A DNA stretch of 9,636 bases from Chitinophagaceae bacterium. Lineage in GTDB: Bacteria > Bacteroidota > Bacteroidia > Chitinophagales > Chitinophagaceae. A model generated the notes under the pieces. It saw nothing but the letters and a program-made list of their open reading frames with translations, had not been told where the DNA came from and did no database searches. Shown one piece after another: positions 1 to 6,771 of the stretch; position 1 is the first letter of the stretch; each line of letters begins with the position of its first letter. The position numbers were made by a program, and so were the translations under genes. The stretch spans positions 1-9,636 of the forward strand of contig JACFNM010000148.1 of the NCBI GenBank assembly GCA_019454915.1, written 5' to 3'.

Positions 1-240
1 CCCGATTTTGAACAGGAGGTAAGCACCCGGGGGTACAACCTCAGACTCCCCGAAGACAAAATGATGCTGTTCCTGCAAAAAGATCGGGAAATTCTGCATA
101 AATCGGTTGACCTGTTATTAGAAAACAATAACACGGTCTTTAGTAACGATAGGGAGAAATATCCCGATACCATCGTCCCGCTTCATAGTACGGCAATCAT
201 TTCTACCGCCGGCGGACAAAAAATAATGAGGAGCAAATAA
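1..240 (+). CDS. Unidentified protein, C-terminal fragment (5' end outside window)
   Basis: Frame 1 is open from the first base to a TAA at 238-240 and gives the last 79 residues of a protein. The fragment is hydrophilic and looks like real coding sequence. It has a charged, probably helical stretch in its middle (DREILHKSVDLLLENN, about residues 29-44) and a mixed tail ending in GGQKIMRSK. I do not recognise the family: no catalytic motif, membrane helix or T9SS sorting domain can be seen in this piece. A perfect stem-loop begins 26 bases after the stop codon, which fits this being the last gene of its transcript. No function is proposed. Confidence 0.6.
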   Translation, partial: PDFEQEVSTRGYNLRLPEDKMMLFLQKDREILHKSVDLLLENNNTVFSNDREKYPDTIVPLHSTAIISTAGGQKIMRSK

Positions 241-266
241 TAATACTGTTCGGAAGAACAAAGTAC

Positions 267-297
267 GACTGTGTGAAAGTACCCATTTCACACAGTC
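267..297 (+). terminator. Perfect stem-loop, probable terminator of the upstream gene
   Basis: GACTGTGTGAAA (267-278) and TTTCACACAGTC (286-297) form a perfect 12-bp stem with a 7-base loop, followed by TTT and then mixed sequence. It lies 26 bases after the stop of the gene ending at 240. The stem is only moderately GC-rich and the T-tract is short, so it could be a weak intrinsic terminator or an mRNA 3'-end stabiliser. Being symmetric, it could also be a protein-binding palindrome. Confidence 0.55.
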
Positions 298-449
298 TTT
301 ACAACCGGGCGACGAAGCTATTTACCGAAATGAGCACTAAGGCACTCACCATCAAGACTCAAATATCTTACGTGGCAAAAGGGGATAGCGTAGATTAGGG
401 TGCCGAGCAGCGATATGCGAACGGACATTGTCCGACTTTAAAAGACCAT
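298..449. other. Intergenic block with no convincing gene
   Basis: Between the stem-loop and the promoter of the kinase-like remnant I see no convincing gene. The longest ATG frame is 22 codons (330-398) and has no recognisable content. The only structure is a 13-base palindrome, CGGACATTGTCCG, at 422-434. In other toxin loci an antitoxin gene often sits in this position, but none is recognisable here. The block may be a remnant left by insertion or deletion. Confidence 0.4.
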
Positions 450-479
450 AAATTTACAGCAGTTAATTCTGTAAATTTG
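450..479 (+). promoter_or_regulatory. TAnnTTTG -7 box inside an operator-like palindrome
   Basis: AAATTTACAG (450-459) and CTGTAAATTT (469-478) are perfect 10-bp inverted arms around a 9-base spacer. The right arm contains TAAATTTG (472-479), an exact match to the Bacteroidota -7 consensus TAnnTTTG. No good TTG -33 box lies about 20 bases upstream. The box ends only 5 bases before the ATG at 485, so transcription from it would give a leaderless or nearly leaderless mRNA. A repressor bound to the palindrome would cover the -7 box, which is the usual arrangement for autoregulated toxin-antitoxin or phage-type genes. The operator role is inference. Confidence 0.5.
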
Positions 480-484
480 CGACT

Positions 485-769
485 ATGGGTGACAAAAACC
501 TTTACATAATTGCTGGTTGCAATGGAGCAGGAAAAACAACGGCTTCATTTACAATTTTACCTGAAATAATAGACTGTAAAGAGTTTGTAAATGCCGATGA
601 AATTGCTAAAGGACTTTCACCCTTTCAACCTGAGAAAGTGGCTTTTGAAGCCGAACGGATAATGTTAAACAGGATAGCAGAACTTTTGGACAGTAGTGAA
701 AGCTTTGCCTTTGAAACAACTTTATCAACAAGAAGCTACAAACATAGGATTCAAGAAGCCTGTTGTTAG
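485..769 (+). pseudogene. Zeta-toxin-like P-loop kinase, truncated after its N-terminal half
   Basis: The 94-residue product matches the N-terminal half of small zeta-toxin/AAA-type kinases. It has Walker A GCNGAGKTT at 11-19, NADEIA at 36-41 with an acidic residue where zeta enzymes hold a catalytic Asp, AER at 56-58, and the family hallmark FETTLSTRSY at 76-85. Full-length relatives are usually about 190-200 residues and continue with a hydrophobic strand and an arginine-rich lid that contacts ATP; both are missing here. The frame stops at TAG (767-769). It then stays open for 53 more codons to TAA at 929-931, and that stretch includes a hydrophobic run VYVLFFFYP that could be a decayed form of the missing strand. 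No antitoxin gene is visible. Intact members phosphorylate UDP-N-acetylglucosamine or similar targets. This copy is probably inactive. The start is the only ATG near the promoter box. Confidence 0.7.
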
Positions 770-936
770 CTCCCTTCCATTAAGCGTGTTTATGTCCTTT
801 TCTTCTTTTATCCTTACAAGGATATGAAAATGATTAGGCAGGAGACAATAACTGTAAATATCTGCAATCGGCGATATGTATCTTTGATATCTCCCGAGGA
901 GAAATCGGTAATTTCTTTCAGACCTGAATAATCTTC

Positions 937-1932
937 CTAATATTTCTTAACCGTAAAACTCTCCGGATAGGTGCAGGACTGTTCTTTTTTACCGTGCATG
1001 TCGCGAATCCAGGTAGCAAATGCACGCTTACCTTCCTTCAAAACAATAACGCGTCCACCTAATTCGGGATTCGACTGATTCCGTAGTTTCGATGCCCGTC
1101 CGTATGCGAGCGCAATATCATAGTAGGTGACGATATAATCGTTGTAGTGGTCATGCCCGGCAAAGGTACCCATCACATCGCCACTCTCGAGCATGGCTGC
1201 AAACATGCCCGTATTGATTTCCGGGGCACAAACCGGTTCTCTTTTTTCGCCGAATACAATCGCTTTTTCATTTTTCATCGCCAGTTCATATTCAGGAAAA
1301 GGAATATGAAAAAAAGCGACGGCAGGGTAGGGAGCGCCACCGTTGGCAGCAGTATAGGCCTTACTCGTTGCACGGTACCAATCTACCTGTTTGTGGGTAA
1401 ACCATCCCCATCCGTCAACACGGGGCTTCAACGTGCTGTAATCATTGGAGTCCATAAAATAAAGTAAGGCAGCACTCTTGCCGTCTTTTCCCGAGACCGT
1501 TAATACAAAATTGGAATTCCCGTCGGTTTCTTCCTTATCTATATTCAGGCAACCGGGACGACTTTGCAGGAAATCCGCCAAATCCTTTCTGGAAAGATTG
1601 TTTTCTGAATCGTGGTTACCAAAGACCATTACCCAGGGAACGCCGGCTTCCTGAAAGGCTTTATCAAACATCATAAAACCCTTTTGAGGATTATTTTCCG
1701 TAACAATATCACCGGTAATCACCACCAGGTCTGGCTTTTCGATGCTTATGATTTTTTTCAGGTGTTCAAAAATCAGGAGATTTTCTCCTTTGGAAGTATT
1801 TACATGTGTATCGGTTAACTGGATGATTTTAAATTCCCCCGATGTATTAAATTTTAGCGAGGCTTTGTTTTGCGCCACAACTATACCACTTAAAGAAAGA
1901 AAAAGCCAAAAGAGAAAAATTCGTTTCATCAT
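937..1932 (-). CDS. Secreted calcineurin-like metallophosphoesterase
   Basis: This is a 331-residue member of the calcineurin-like phosphoesterase family (PF00149), probably hydrolysing a phosphate ester outside the cytoplasm. The two-metal site motifs are complete and in order: DTH at 41-43, GD at 74-75, GNHD at 105-108, H209 in FFHIPFPEYE, and GHDH at 259-262. Residues 1-20 form a Sec-type signal peptide (MMKRIFLFWLFLSLSGIVVA) with likely cleavage after A20, so the mature enzyme should be periplasmic or outer-membrane associated. No lipobox or T9SS tail is present. The overall pattern resembles the DCR2/purple-acid-phosphatase-like branch, but the substrate cannot be read from the sequence. 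Two ATG codons lie side by side (1930-1932 and 1927-1929); either could be the start and neither has a Shine-Dalgarno sequence. The gene is divergent from the thiolase gene and convergent with the kinase remnant. Confidence 0.93.
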   Translation of the reverse strand: MMKRIFLFWLFLSLSGIVVAQNKASLKFNTSGEFKIIQLTDTHVNTSKGENLLIFEHLKKIISIEKPDLVVITGDIVTENNPQKGFMMFDKAFQEAGVPWVMVFGNHDSENNLSRKDLADFLQSRPGCLNIDKEETDGNSNFVLTVSGKDGKSAALLYFMDSNDYSTLKPRVDGWGWFTHKQVDWYRATSKAYTAANGGAPYPAVAFFHIPFPEYELAMKNEKAIVFGEKREPVCAPEINTGMFAAMLESGDVMGTFAGHDHYNDYIVTYYDIALAYGRASKLRNQSNPELGGRVIVLKEGKRAFATWIRDMHGKKEQSCTYPESFTVKKY

Positions 1933-1958
1933 CTGATATGCATTACTGAATAAAGGAT

Positions 1959-1966
1959 CGAAAATA
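1959..1966 (-). promoter_or_regulatory. Candidate -7 box for the phosphoesterase gene
   Basis: Read on the minus strand this is TATTTTCG, which matches TAnnTTTG at all but one position. It sits 26 bases upstream of the first ATG of the phosphoesterase gene. No clear TTG -33 box is seen at the right distance, so this is only a candidate. Confidence 0.3.
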
Positions 1967-2028
1967 AAGTATTTGAAGAGTAAAGTTCAGAAACCGGGGA
2001 TCTCAGTCCACAAATCTTTTTTTCAACA

Positions 2029-2061
2029 TTTTGGTATCCCAATTCGGAAGAATTAACTTTG
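2029..2061 (+). promoter_or_regulatory. Bacteroidota consensus promoter of the thiolase gene
   Basis: TTTTG (2029-2033) and TAACTTTG (2054-2061) are separated by 20 bases. This matches the Bacteroidota -33 TTTG and -7 TAnnTTTG elements at the canonical spacing. Transcription should begin about 5-7 bases downstream, leaving a leader of roughly 30 bases before the ATG at 2097. The leader is A-rich with no Shine-Dalgarno sequence, as is usual in this phylum. Confidence 0.82.
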
Positions 2062-2096
2062 AGTTATAAGTTGCATAAACAACTAAACATAACACT

Positions 2097-3275
2097 ATGC
2101 AGGAAGCCTTTATAGTAGCAGGTTTTAGAACGGCAGTAGGAAAGTCTAAAAGAGGCGGTTTTCGATTTACCCGTCCCGACGACCTCGCTATTGAAGTCAT
2201 AAAAAATGTAATGGCGTCTGTGCCCCAACTGGAAGCAAGCAGGGTGGATGATGTGATTGTAGGAAATGCCGTACCCGAAGCGGAGCAGGGCTTGCAAATC
2301 GGCAGAATGATCTCTGCGAAGGCCCTGGGTATAGGGGTGCCGGGTATGACCATCAACCGGTATTGTGCATCCGGTTTGGAAGCTATTGCTATTGCTACTG
2401 CTAAGATTCGGATTGGAATGGCTGAATGTATTGTTGCCGGAGGTACCGAAAGTATGAGCCTGGTACCAACGGCGGGTTGGAAAACGGTTCCTTCTTATGC
2501 AATAGCCAAAGATGATCCCGATTATTATCTCAGCATGGGGTTAACAGCCGAAGCAGTTGCGAAAGAGTATAACGTGAGCAGGGCGGATCAGGATCAATTT
2601 TCATTTAACTCTCACCAGAAGGCTATTCATGCCATCGAGCAGGGTTATTTTAAGTCGGGTATACTGCCCATTACTGTTGAGGATGTATATGTAGATTCCA
2701 AAGGAAAGCGGCAAACGAAAACTTATGTAATGGATACGGATGAGGGGCCACGGAAAGATACGTCGCTGGAAGTGTTGGCAAAGTTGAAGCCTGTTTTTGC
2801 TGCAGGCGGTTCTGTTACGGCAGGTAACTCCTCACAGACCAGCGACGGCGCTGCCTTCGTGATTGTGATGAGCGAACGTATGGTCAATGAATTGGGATTA
2901 AAGCCCTGGGCACGATTGGTAGCCTGCGCTTCTGCGGGTGTTCACCCAAGGATTATGGGAGTGGGGCCTATTGAAGCTGTCCCGAAAGTGTTGAAGCAGT
3001 CCGGTATGTCACTACAGGATATAGATTTGATAGAATTGAATGAAGCCTTTGCCTCGCAGTCGTTAGCGGTTATCCGGACTTTGGGTTTGAATCCGGACAT
3101 TGTGAATATTAATGGCGGAGCTATTGCTCTTGGTCATCCCCTGGGTTGTACGGGTTGTAAACTAACGATCCAGATAACGCATGACATGAAGAGATTGAAT
3201 AAGAAATACGGAATTGTAACCGCCTGTGTGGGCGGGGGACAGGGAATAGCGGGTATTATCGAGAATATTAATTAA
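2097..3275 (+). CDS. fadA: Acetyl-CoA C-acyltransferase (thiolase)
   Basis: This 392-residue protein is a full-length thiolase. Thiolases either cleave 3-ketoacyl-CoA with CoA at the end of beta-oxidation, or condense two acetyl-CoA in the reverse direction, in the cytoplasm. All catalytic elements are present: nucleophile C90 in NRYCASGLEA, NEAF at 315-318, H347 in GGAIALGHPLG, and the second cysteine C377 in CVGGGQG. The N-terminal RTAVGKSKRGGF segment resembles the FadA-type acyltransferases common in Bacteroidota more than the short-chain biosynthetic enzymes, so a degradative role is favoured; chain-length preference cannot be read here. The start follows a consensus promoter by about 35 bases. 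In many relatives the gene follows a 3-hydroxyacyl-CoA dehydrogenase (fadB type) gene, but here it stands alone between its own promoter and terminator. The symbol is by family similarity. Confidence 0.95.
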   Translation: MQEAFIVAGFRTAVGKSKRGGFRFTRPDDLAIEVIKNVMASVPQLEASRVDDVIVGNAVPEAEQGLQIGRMISAKALGIGVPGMTINRYCASGLEAIAIATAKIRIGMAECIVAGGTESMSLVPTAGWKTVPSYAIAKDDPDYYLSMGLTAEAVAKEYNVSRADQDQFSFNSHQKAIHAIEQGYFKSGILPITVEDVYVDSKGKRQTKTYVMDTDEGPRKDTSLEVLAKLKPVFAAGGSVTAGNSSQTSDGAAFVIVMSERMVNELGLKPWARLVACASAGVHPRIMGVGPIEAVPKVLKQSGMSLQDIDLIELNEAFASQSLAVIRTLGLNPDIVNINGGAIALGHPLGCTGCKLTIQITHDMKRLNKKYGIVTACVGGGQGIAGIIENIN

Positions 3276-3317
3276 TTGCCTTGAAATAAATAATAAAAGA
3301 CGGGATTTTTATGTTTT

Positions 3318-3346
3318 ACCCCGGGGGCAACCTCCCGGGGTTTTTT
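3318..3346 (+). terminator. Intrinsic terminator after the thiolase gene
   Basis: CCCCGGG (3319-3325) pairs with CCCGGGG (3334-3340). The stem extends by an A-T pair outside and by G-U and G-C pairs inside, leaving a CAAC loop, and it is followed at once by TTTTTT (3341-3346). This GC-rich stem plus T-tract is a textbook Rho-independent terminator, 43 bases after the thiolase stop codon. Confidence 0.93.
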
Positions 3347-3482
3347 ATGCATGAAACGAAAGCGTAATATTACGTAGTAGTTTTCTCGCAGGAAAAATCA
3401 AGAAACGCAGAGAAAAGGAATTTCGGCAGAAATTTTGTATTAGCGAAGACGCTATCCAATATAAATTCAATATAGATGTCCT
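3347..3482 (+). promoter_or_regulatory. Leader region of the DUF1800-DUF1501 operon
   Basis: This spacer between the thiolase terminator and the DUF1800 gene must hold the operon promoter, because the terminator should stop read-through. The best -7 candidate is AAATTTTG (3430-3437), one mismatch from TAnnTTTG, without a matching -33 box. TAGTTTTC (3378-3385) is a second one-mismatch candidate. A perfect 12-base palindrome CGTAATATTACG (3363-3374) lies upstream of both and could be a regulator site. No Shine-Dalgarno sequence precedes the ATG at 3483. Confidence 0.35.
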
Positions 3483-5156
3483 ATGAACAGACGGTCATTC
3501 TTGTCGGTTGCCGGCTTGAAAAGCAATAGCGGGAAAAAGAAAAATTTTGTTGGGGGACGTACGAACAGCGGGCTGGAACGATATACCGGGCCGTGGACCA
3601 CAAATGAAGTGATTCATTTGTTAAAACGAACCATGTTTGGCGCTAAGCCGGATGATGTCCGGTATTTCGAAACGAGAACCATGGACCAGGCGGTGAATGA
3701 ATTGCTGACGATTACTTCTCCTCTTCCGAATCCGCCGGTTAAAGATTATGATACCGGAGAGGCAGAATTTCCAGACAATCTTATTGCACCCGGCACCACA
3801 TGGGTTAATGATTTCAACGAAGACAACAGAATTGGCAATTTAAGAAAGCGCTCATTCAAAAAATGGTGGATAGGCGTTTTGTTGAATCAGCACCGGGATA
3901 TTCGCGAGAAAATGGCGCTGTTCTGGCATAACCATTTTGCCACTGAAATGGCATCCTCTAACAATGGAAGATATGCATACAGGCACCACATGATGTTGCG
4001 GAATCATGCCCTCGGAAATTTTAAGGAACTGGCAAAGCAGATCACTATTGATCCGCTGATGCTGGTTTATCAAAACGGCGAGCACAACCGTAAAGGAGCG
4101 CCGGATGAAAACTTTGCGCGTGAATTGCAGGAATTATTTACCCTGGGCAAAGAAAACTATCCCAATTATACAGAAGACGATGTGAAGTCTGCTGCAAGGG
4201 TGCTGACGGGCTGGAGAAACGACCCCGGGACCAACACTTCTTATTTTGATGCAAAGAGACATGATACCGGCAACAAAACTTTTTCTTCTTTTTATAACAA
4301 CACAACCATTACCGGCCGGTCGGGCGACCAGGCCGGAGAACAGGAGTTAGATGACCTGATGGATATGATATTCAGTAAGGGAAAAGAAGCTTCGGAGTTT
4401 ATTGTGAGGAAACTATATCGGTGGTTCGTGTACTATGAAATTGATGAAGCCACAAAGATGAATGTTATCGAACCCCTTGCCCTCATGCTGAGAAATTACA
4501 ATTGGGAAATCACACCCGTGCTCTCCACCTTATTGAAGAGTGAACATTTTTTTGATTCCATGAATCAGGGATGTATGATAAAAAGTCCGATAGATTTTTT
4601 GGTTGGATTTTTTAGAGAAGGGGGCGTTGCCTTACCCGATGAGACAGATTATACCACCTGGTATGCTATGCTGGACGGGTTGCTTTACCAACTCGAATTA
4701 TTCCAGCAGGCGCCAGGCGACCCGCCCAGTGTGTCGGGTTGGCCAGCTTATTACCAGATACCGGCCTTCCACGAGTTGTGGATTAATAATGATACCTACC
4801 CCAGGCGTACCCAGTTTACCGACACCATGCTGAGCTATGGATTTATGCGTTCGGGATTTGAATTGAAGTTTGACTCCATCGCCTTTGCCCGATCCTTAAG
4901 TAATCCGGGTAACCCCAAAGCATTATTGGATGATGCGCTTTCGGTTTTTTACCGGATCGTATTATCGGAATCAGCGAGAGAACAATTGAAGCGGGATATT
5001 TTACTTACGGGGCAATCCAGTGATTATTACTGGACCAATGCCTGGAATACCTATATCGCTAATCCTTCAGATGTAATGGCCTATCAGACGGTGCTCTCCA
5101 GGCTGAATGAATTATTCAGGTATTTACTGGCGCTGCCCGAATACCAGCTAAGCTGA
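3483..5156 (+). CDS. DUF1800 family protein
   Basis: This 557-residue protein belongs to the DUF1800 family (PF08811), whose biochemical function is not established. Supporting motifs are the N-terminal HLLKRTMFGA segment (45-54), FWHNHF (147-152), the family hallmark ENFARELQELFTLG (209-222), LTGW (241-244), SPIDFLVG (368-375) and the PPSVSGWP block (414-421). Its length is normal for the family. The N-terminus begins MNRRSFLSVAGLK, which resembles a twin-arginine motif. However, the following residues are polar and basic (KSNSGKKKNF), with no hydrophobic core, so classical Tat or Sec export is doubtful. No T9SS tail is present. It is the first gene of a two-gene unit with the DUF1501 gene 37 bases downstream, a pairing that recurs in many bacteria. 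The start is the first ATG in the frame and places the RR motif at the usual position. Confidence 0.92.
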   Translation: MNRRSFLSVAGLKSNSGKKKNFVGGRTNSGLERYTGPWTTNEVIHLLKRTMFGAKPDDVRYFETRTMDQAVNELLTITSPLPNPPVKDYDTGEAEFPDNLIAPGTTWVNDFNEDNRIGNLRKRSFKKWWIGVLLNQHRDIREKMALFWHNHFATEMASSNNGRYAYRHHMMLRNHALGNFKELAKQITIDPLMLVYQNGEHNRKGAPDENFARELQELFTLGKENYPNYTEDDVKSAARVLTGWRNDPGTNTSYFDAKRHDTGNKTFSSFYNNTTITGRSGDQAGEQELDDLMDMIFSKGKEASEFIVRKLYRWFVYYEIDEATKMNVIEPLALMLRNYNWEITPVLSTLLKSEHFFDSMNQGCMIKSPIDFLVGFFREGGVALPDETDYTTWYAMLDGLLYQLELFQQAPGDPPSVSGWPAYYQIPAFHELWINNDTYPRRTQFTDTMLSYGFMRSGFELKFDSIAFARSLSNPGNPKALLDDALSVFYRIVLSESAREQLKRDILLTGQSSDYYWTNAWNTYIANPSDVMAYQTVLSRLNELFRYLLALPEYQLS

Positions 5157-5193
5157 TTTTTGAGAAGTGTGTGCAGAATAAAAACTGAAACAA

Positions 5194-6771
5194 ATGAAAA
5201 GGAGAGACTTTTTAAGACATACGATACCGGCTGCTATCCTGCCGTCTTTTGTAAATGGGCATACGGTTACGGCCCTGTCTGCTTCGCCTTTATTGAATAC
5301 CCTCACCAATTTGACTTCAGATACCGATCACGTGCTGGTGATGATAGAGATGAACGGAGGTAATGACGGTTTAAATATGGTGATACCGAGGGACAATTAC
5401 GGCGCCTATTATCAGGCAAGAACGAATATTGCTATTCCGGAGGCGAAGATATTAAAACTGAAGGGCAACGACAAGTCGGGACTTCATCCCGTAATGACCG
5501 GCATACAGGAATTGTACAATGCGGGTAAAGTGGCTATAGTTCAATCAGTGGGCTATCCGCAACCTAATTTGTCTCATTTTCGTTCAACCGATATATGGAT
5601 GAGCGGATCTGATAGTGAAGAAGTGTTGGACACGGGCTGGGTGGGCAGGTACCTCAATTACGAATTTCCGGGCTTCCCCAATGGGTTCCCCAATGCCTCC
5701 ATGCCCGATCCGTTAGCTATCCAGATTGGTGCGGTATCTTCACTTGCCTTTCACGGACCTTCTGTGGGCATGGCGATGAGCATTACCAACCCTACTTGTT
5801 TCTATAATATTATTGACGACATTCAGGATACGGCGCCTGCTACCCGTGCAGGTAAAGAATTGACTTACGTGCGGGAGGTTGCCCGTCAGACGGAGCAATT
5901 TGCCACCGTGATCAAAAAGGCTGCATCAAGAACAACCCAGCAATTGCCTTATCCCGGTAATAACAGGTTAGCCGATCAGTTAAAAATTGTAGCAAGACTC
6001 ATCAAGGGCGGCTTGAAGACAAGGGTGTATATGGTCAGGTATAACGGATTTGATACCCATTCCATGCAGACCGATCAATCGGATCCAACCATCGGTAAGC
6101 ATGCCGAATTATTGCAGGAATTGTCCGACAGCGTAAAAGCCTTCCAGGATGATCTCGCCTTTATGGGAATTGAAGACCGCGTAATCTCGTTTACTTTTTC
6201 CGAATTTGGAAGAAGAATTAAATCCAATTTCAGCATCGGAACCGACCATGGTGTGGCCGCCCCCATGCTGTTATTTGGCCGTAAGGTACAAAATGGCATG
6301 CTCGGTAAAAACCCGGATATCCCGTCAGGCGTTTCGGCAAACGATAATATTCCGCACCAGTATGACTACCGAAGCGTTTATGCATCTGTGTTAGAGCAAT
6401 GGTTTTGTGCCGATTCCGTGGCGCTTCAATCGGTTTTATTGAAGCACTTTCAGTCATTACCGATCATTCAGGGCGGAAGTTGTTCCGGATTTACTGAATT
6501 GAATAACCGGTCTGAAGCCGGCCTGATTTCTAACTATCCCAATCCGTTTACAAGCTCCACGAATATCCGGTATCTTTCGCAGTCGGGACATGTATTGGTA
6601 CAGTTGATGGATGGTATGGGAAGAGTAGTTAGAGTGCTTGTGGATCAGGTGCAGGATGGTAAAGAACATAAGTTGTATTTCGACGGTACGGGATTGGCTA
6701 CGGGGGTTTATTATTTGCGTCTCCAGAACGGCTCTTTACAGCAGGTGAGACCGATTTTGAAGGTAAAATAG
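5194..6771 (+). CDS. DUF1501 family protein with T9SS sorting domain
   Basis: This 525-residue protein belongs to the DUF1501 family (PF07394), related to the alkaline phosphatase/sulfatase fold. Conserved elements are MNGGNDGLN (53-61), SHFRSTDIWMSG (127-138), GFDTHS (285-290), SEFGRR (336-341) and GTDHG (349-353); the Asp, His and Glu residues in them are candidates for metal binding. The N-terminus MKRRDFLRHTIPAAILPSFV has a twin-arginine motif followed by a weak hydrophobic stretch, so Tat export is likely. Residues about 446-525 are a type A T9SS sorting domain: NYPNPF (447-452), a beta-rich segment with VLVQLMDGMGRVV, then GLATGVYYLRL and the final basic ILKVK. The protein is therefore predicted to cross the outer membrane and be surface-anchored or released. 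It follows the DUF1800 gene by 37 bases without a visible promoter, so the two are probably co-transcribed. Substrate and activity are unknown. Confidence 0.93.
   Translation: MKRRDFLRHTIPAAILPSFVNGHTVTALSASPLLNTLTNLTSDTDHVLVMIEMNGGNDGLNMVIPRDNYGAYYQARTNIAIPEAKILKLKGNDKSGLHPVMTGIQELYNAGKVAIVQSVGYPQPNLSHFRSTDIWMSGSDSEEVLDTGWVGRYLNYEFPGFPNGFPNASMPDPLAIQIGAVSSLAFHGPSVGMAMSITNPTCFYNIIDDIQDTAPATRAGKELTYVREVARQTEQFATVIKKAASRTTQQLPYPGNNRLADQLKIVARLIKGGLKTRVYMVRYNGFDTHSMQTDQSDPTIGKHAELLQELSDSVKAFQDDLAFMGIEDRVISFTFSEFGRRIKSNFSIGTDHGVAAPMLLFGRKVQNGMLGKNPDIPSGVSANDNIPHQYDYRSVYASVLEQWFCADSVALQSVLLKHFQSLPIIQGGSCSGFTELNNRSEAGLISNYPNPFTSSTNIRYLSQSGHVLVQLMDGMGRVVRVLVDQVQDGKEHKLYFDGTGLATGVYYLRLQNGSLQQVRPILKVK

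Noticed and set aside
330..398. A 22-codon ATG frame upstream of the zeta-like remnant, considered as a lost antitoxin
   Set aside because: It is too short, has no ribosome site, and its content matches no antitoxin I know.
887..904. TCTCC-CGA-GGAGA hairpin considered as terminator of the phosphoesterase gene
   Set aside because: It has only five base pairs, no following T-tract on the minus strand, and lies more than 30 bases past the stop.
1147..1936. Plus-strand open frames inside the phosphoesterase gene
   Set aside because: The minus strand encodes a complete enzyme with every metal-site motif, so these are shadows.
2003..2356. Minus-strand open frames (including 2064-2297) opposite the start of the thiolase gene
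   Set aside because: They are antisense shadows of the thiolase gene and its promoter and have no recognisable domain.
3483..3550. A classical Tat signal peptide on the DUF1800 protein
   Set aside because: The RR motif is followed by polar, basic residues with no hydrophobic core, so it is reported as doubtful only.
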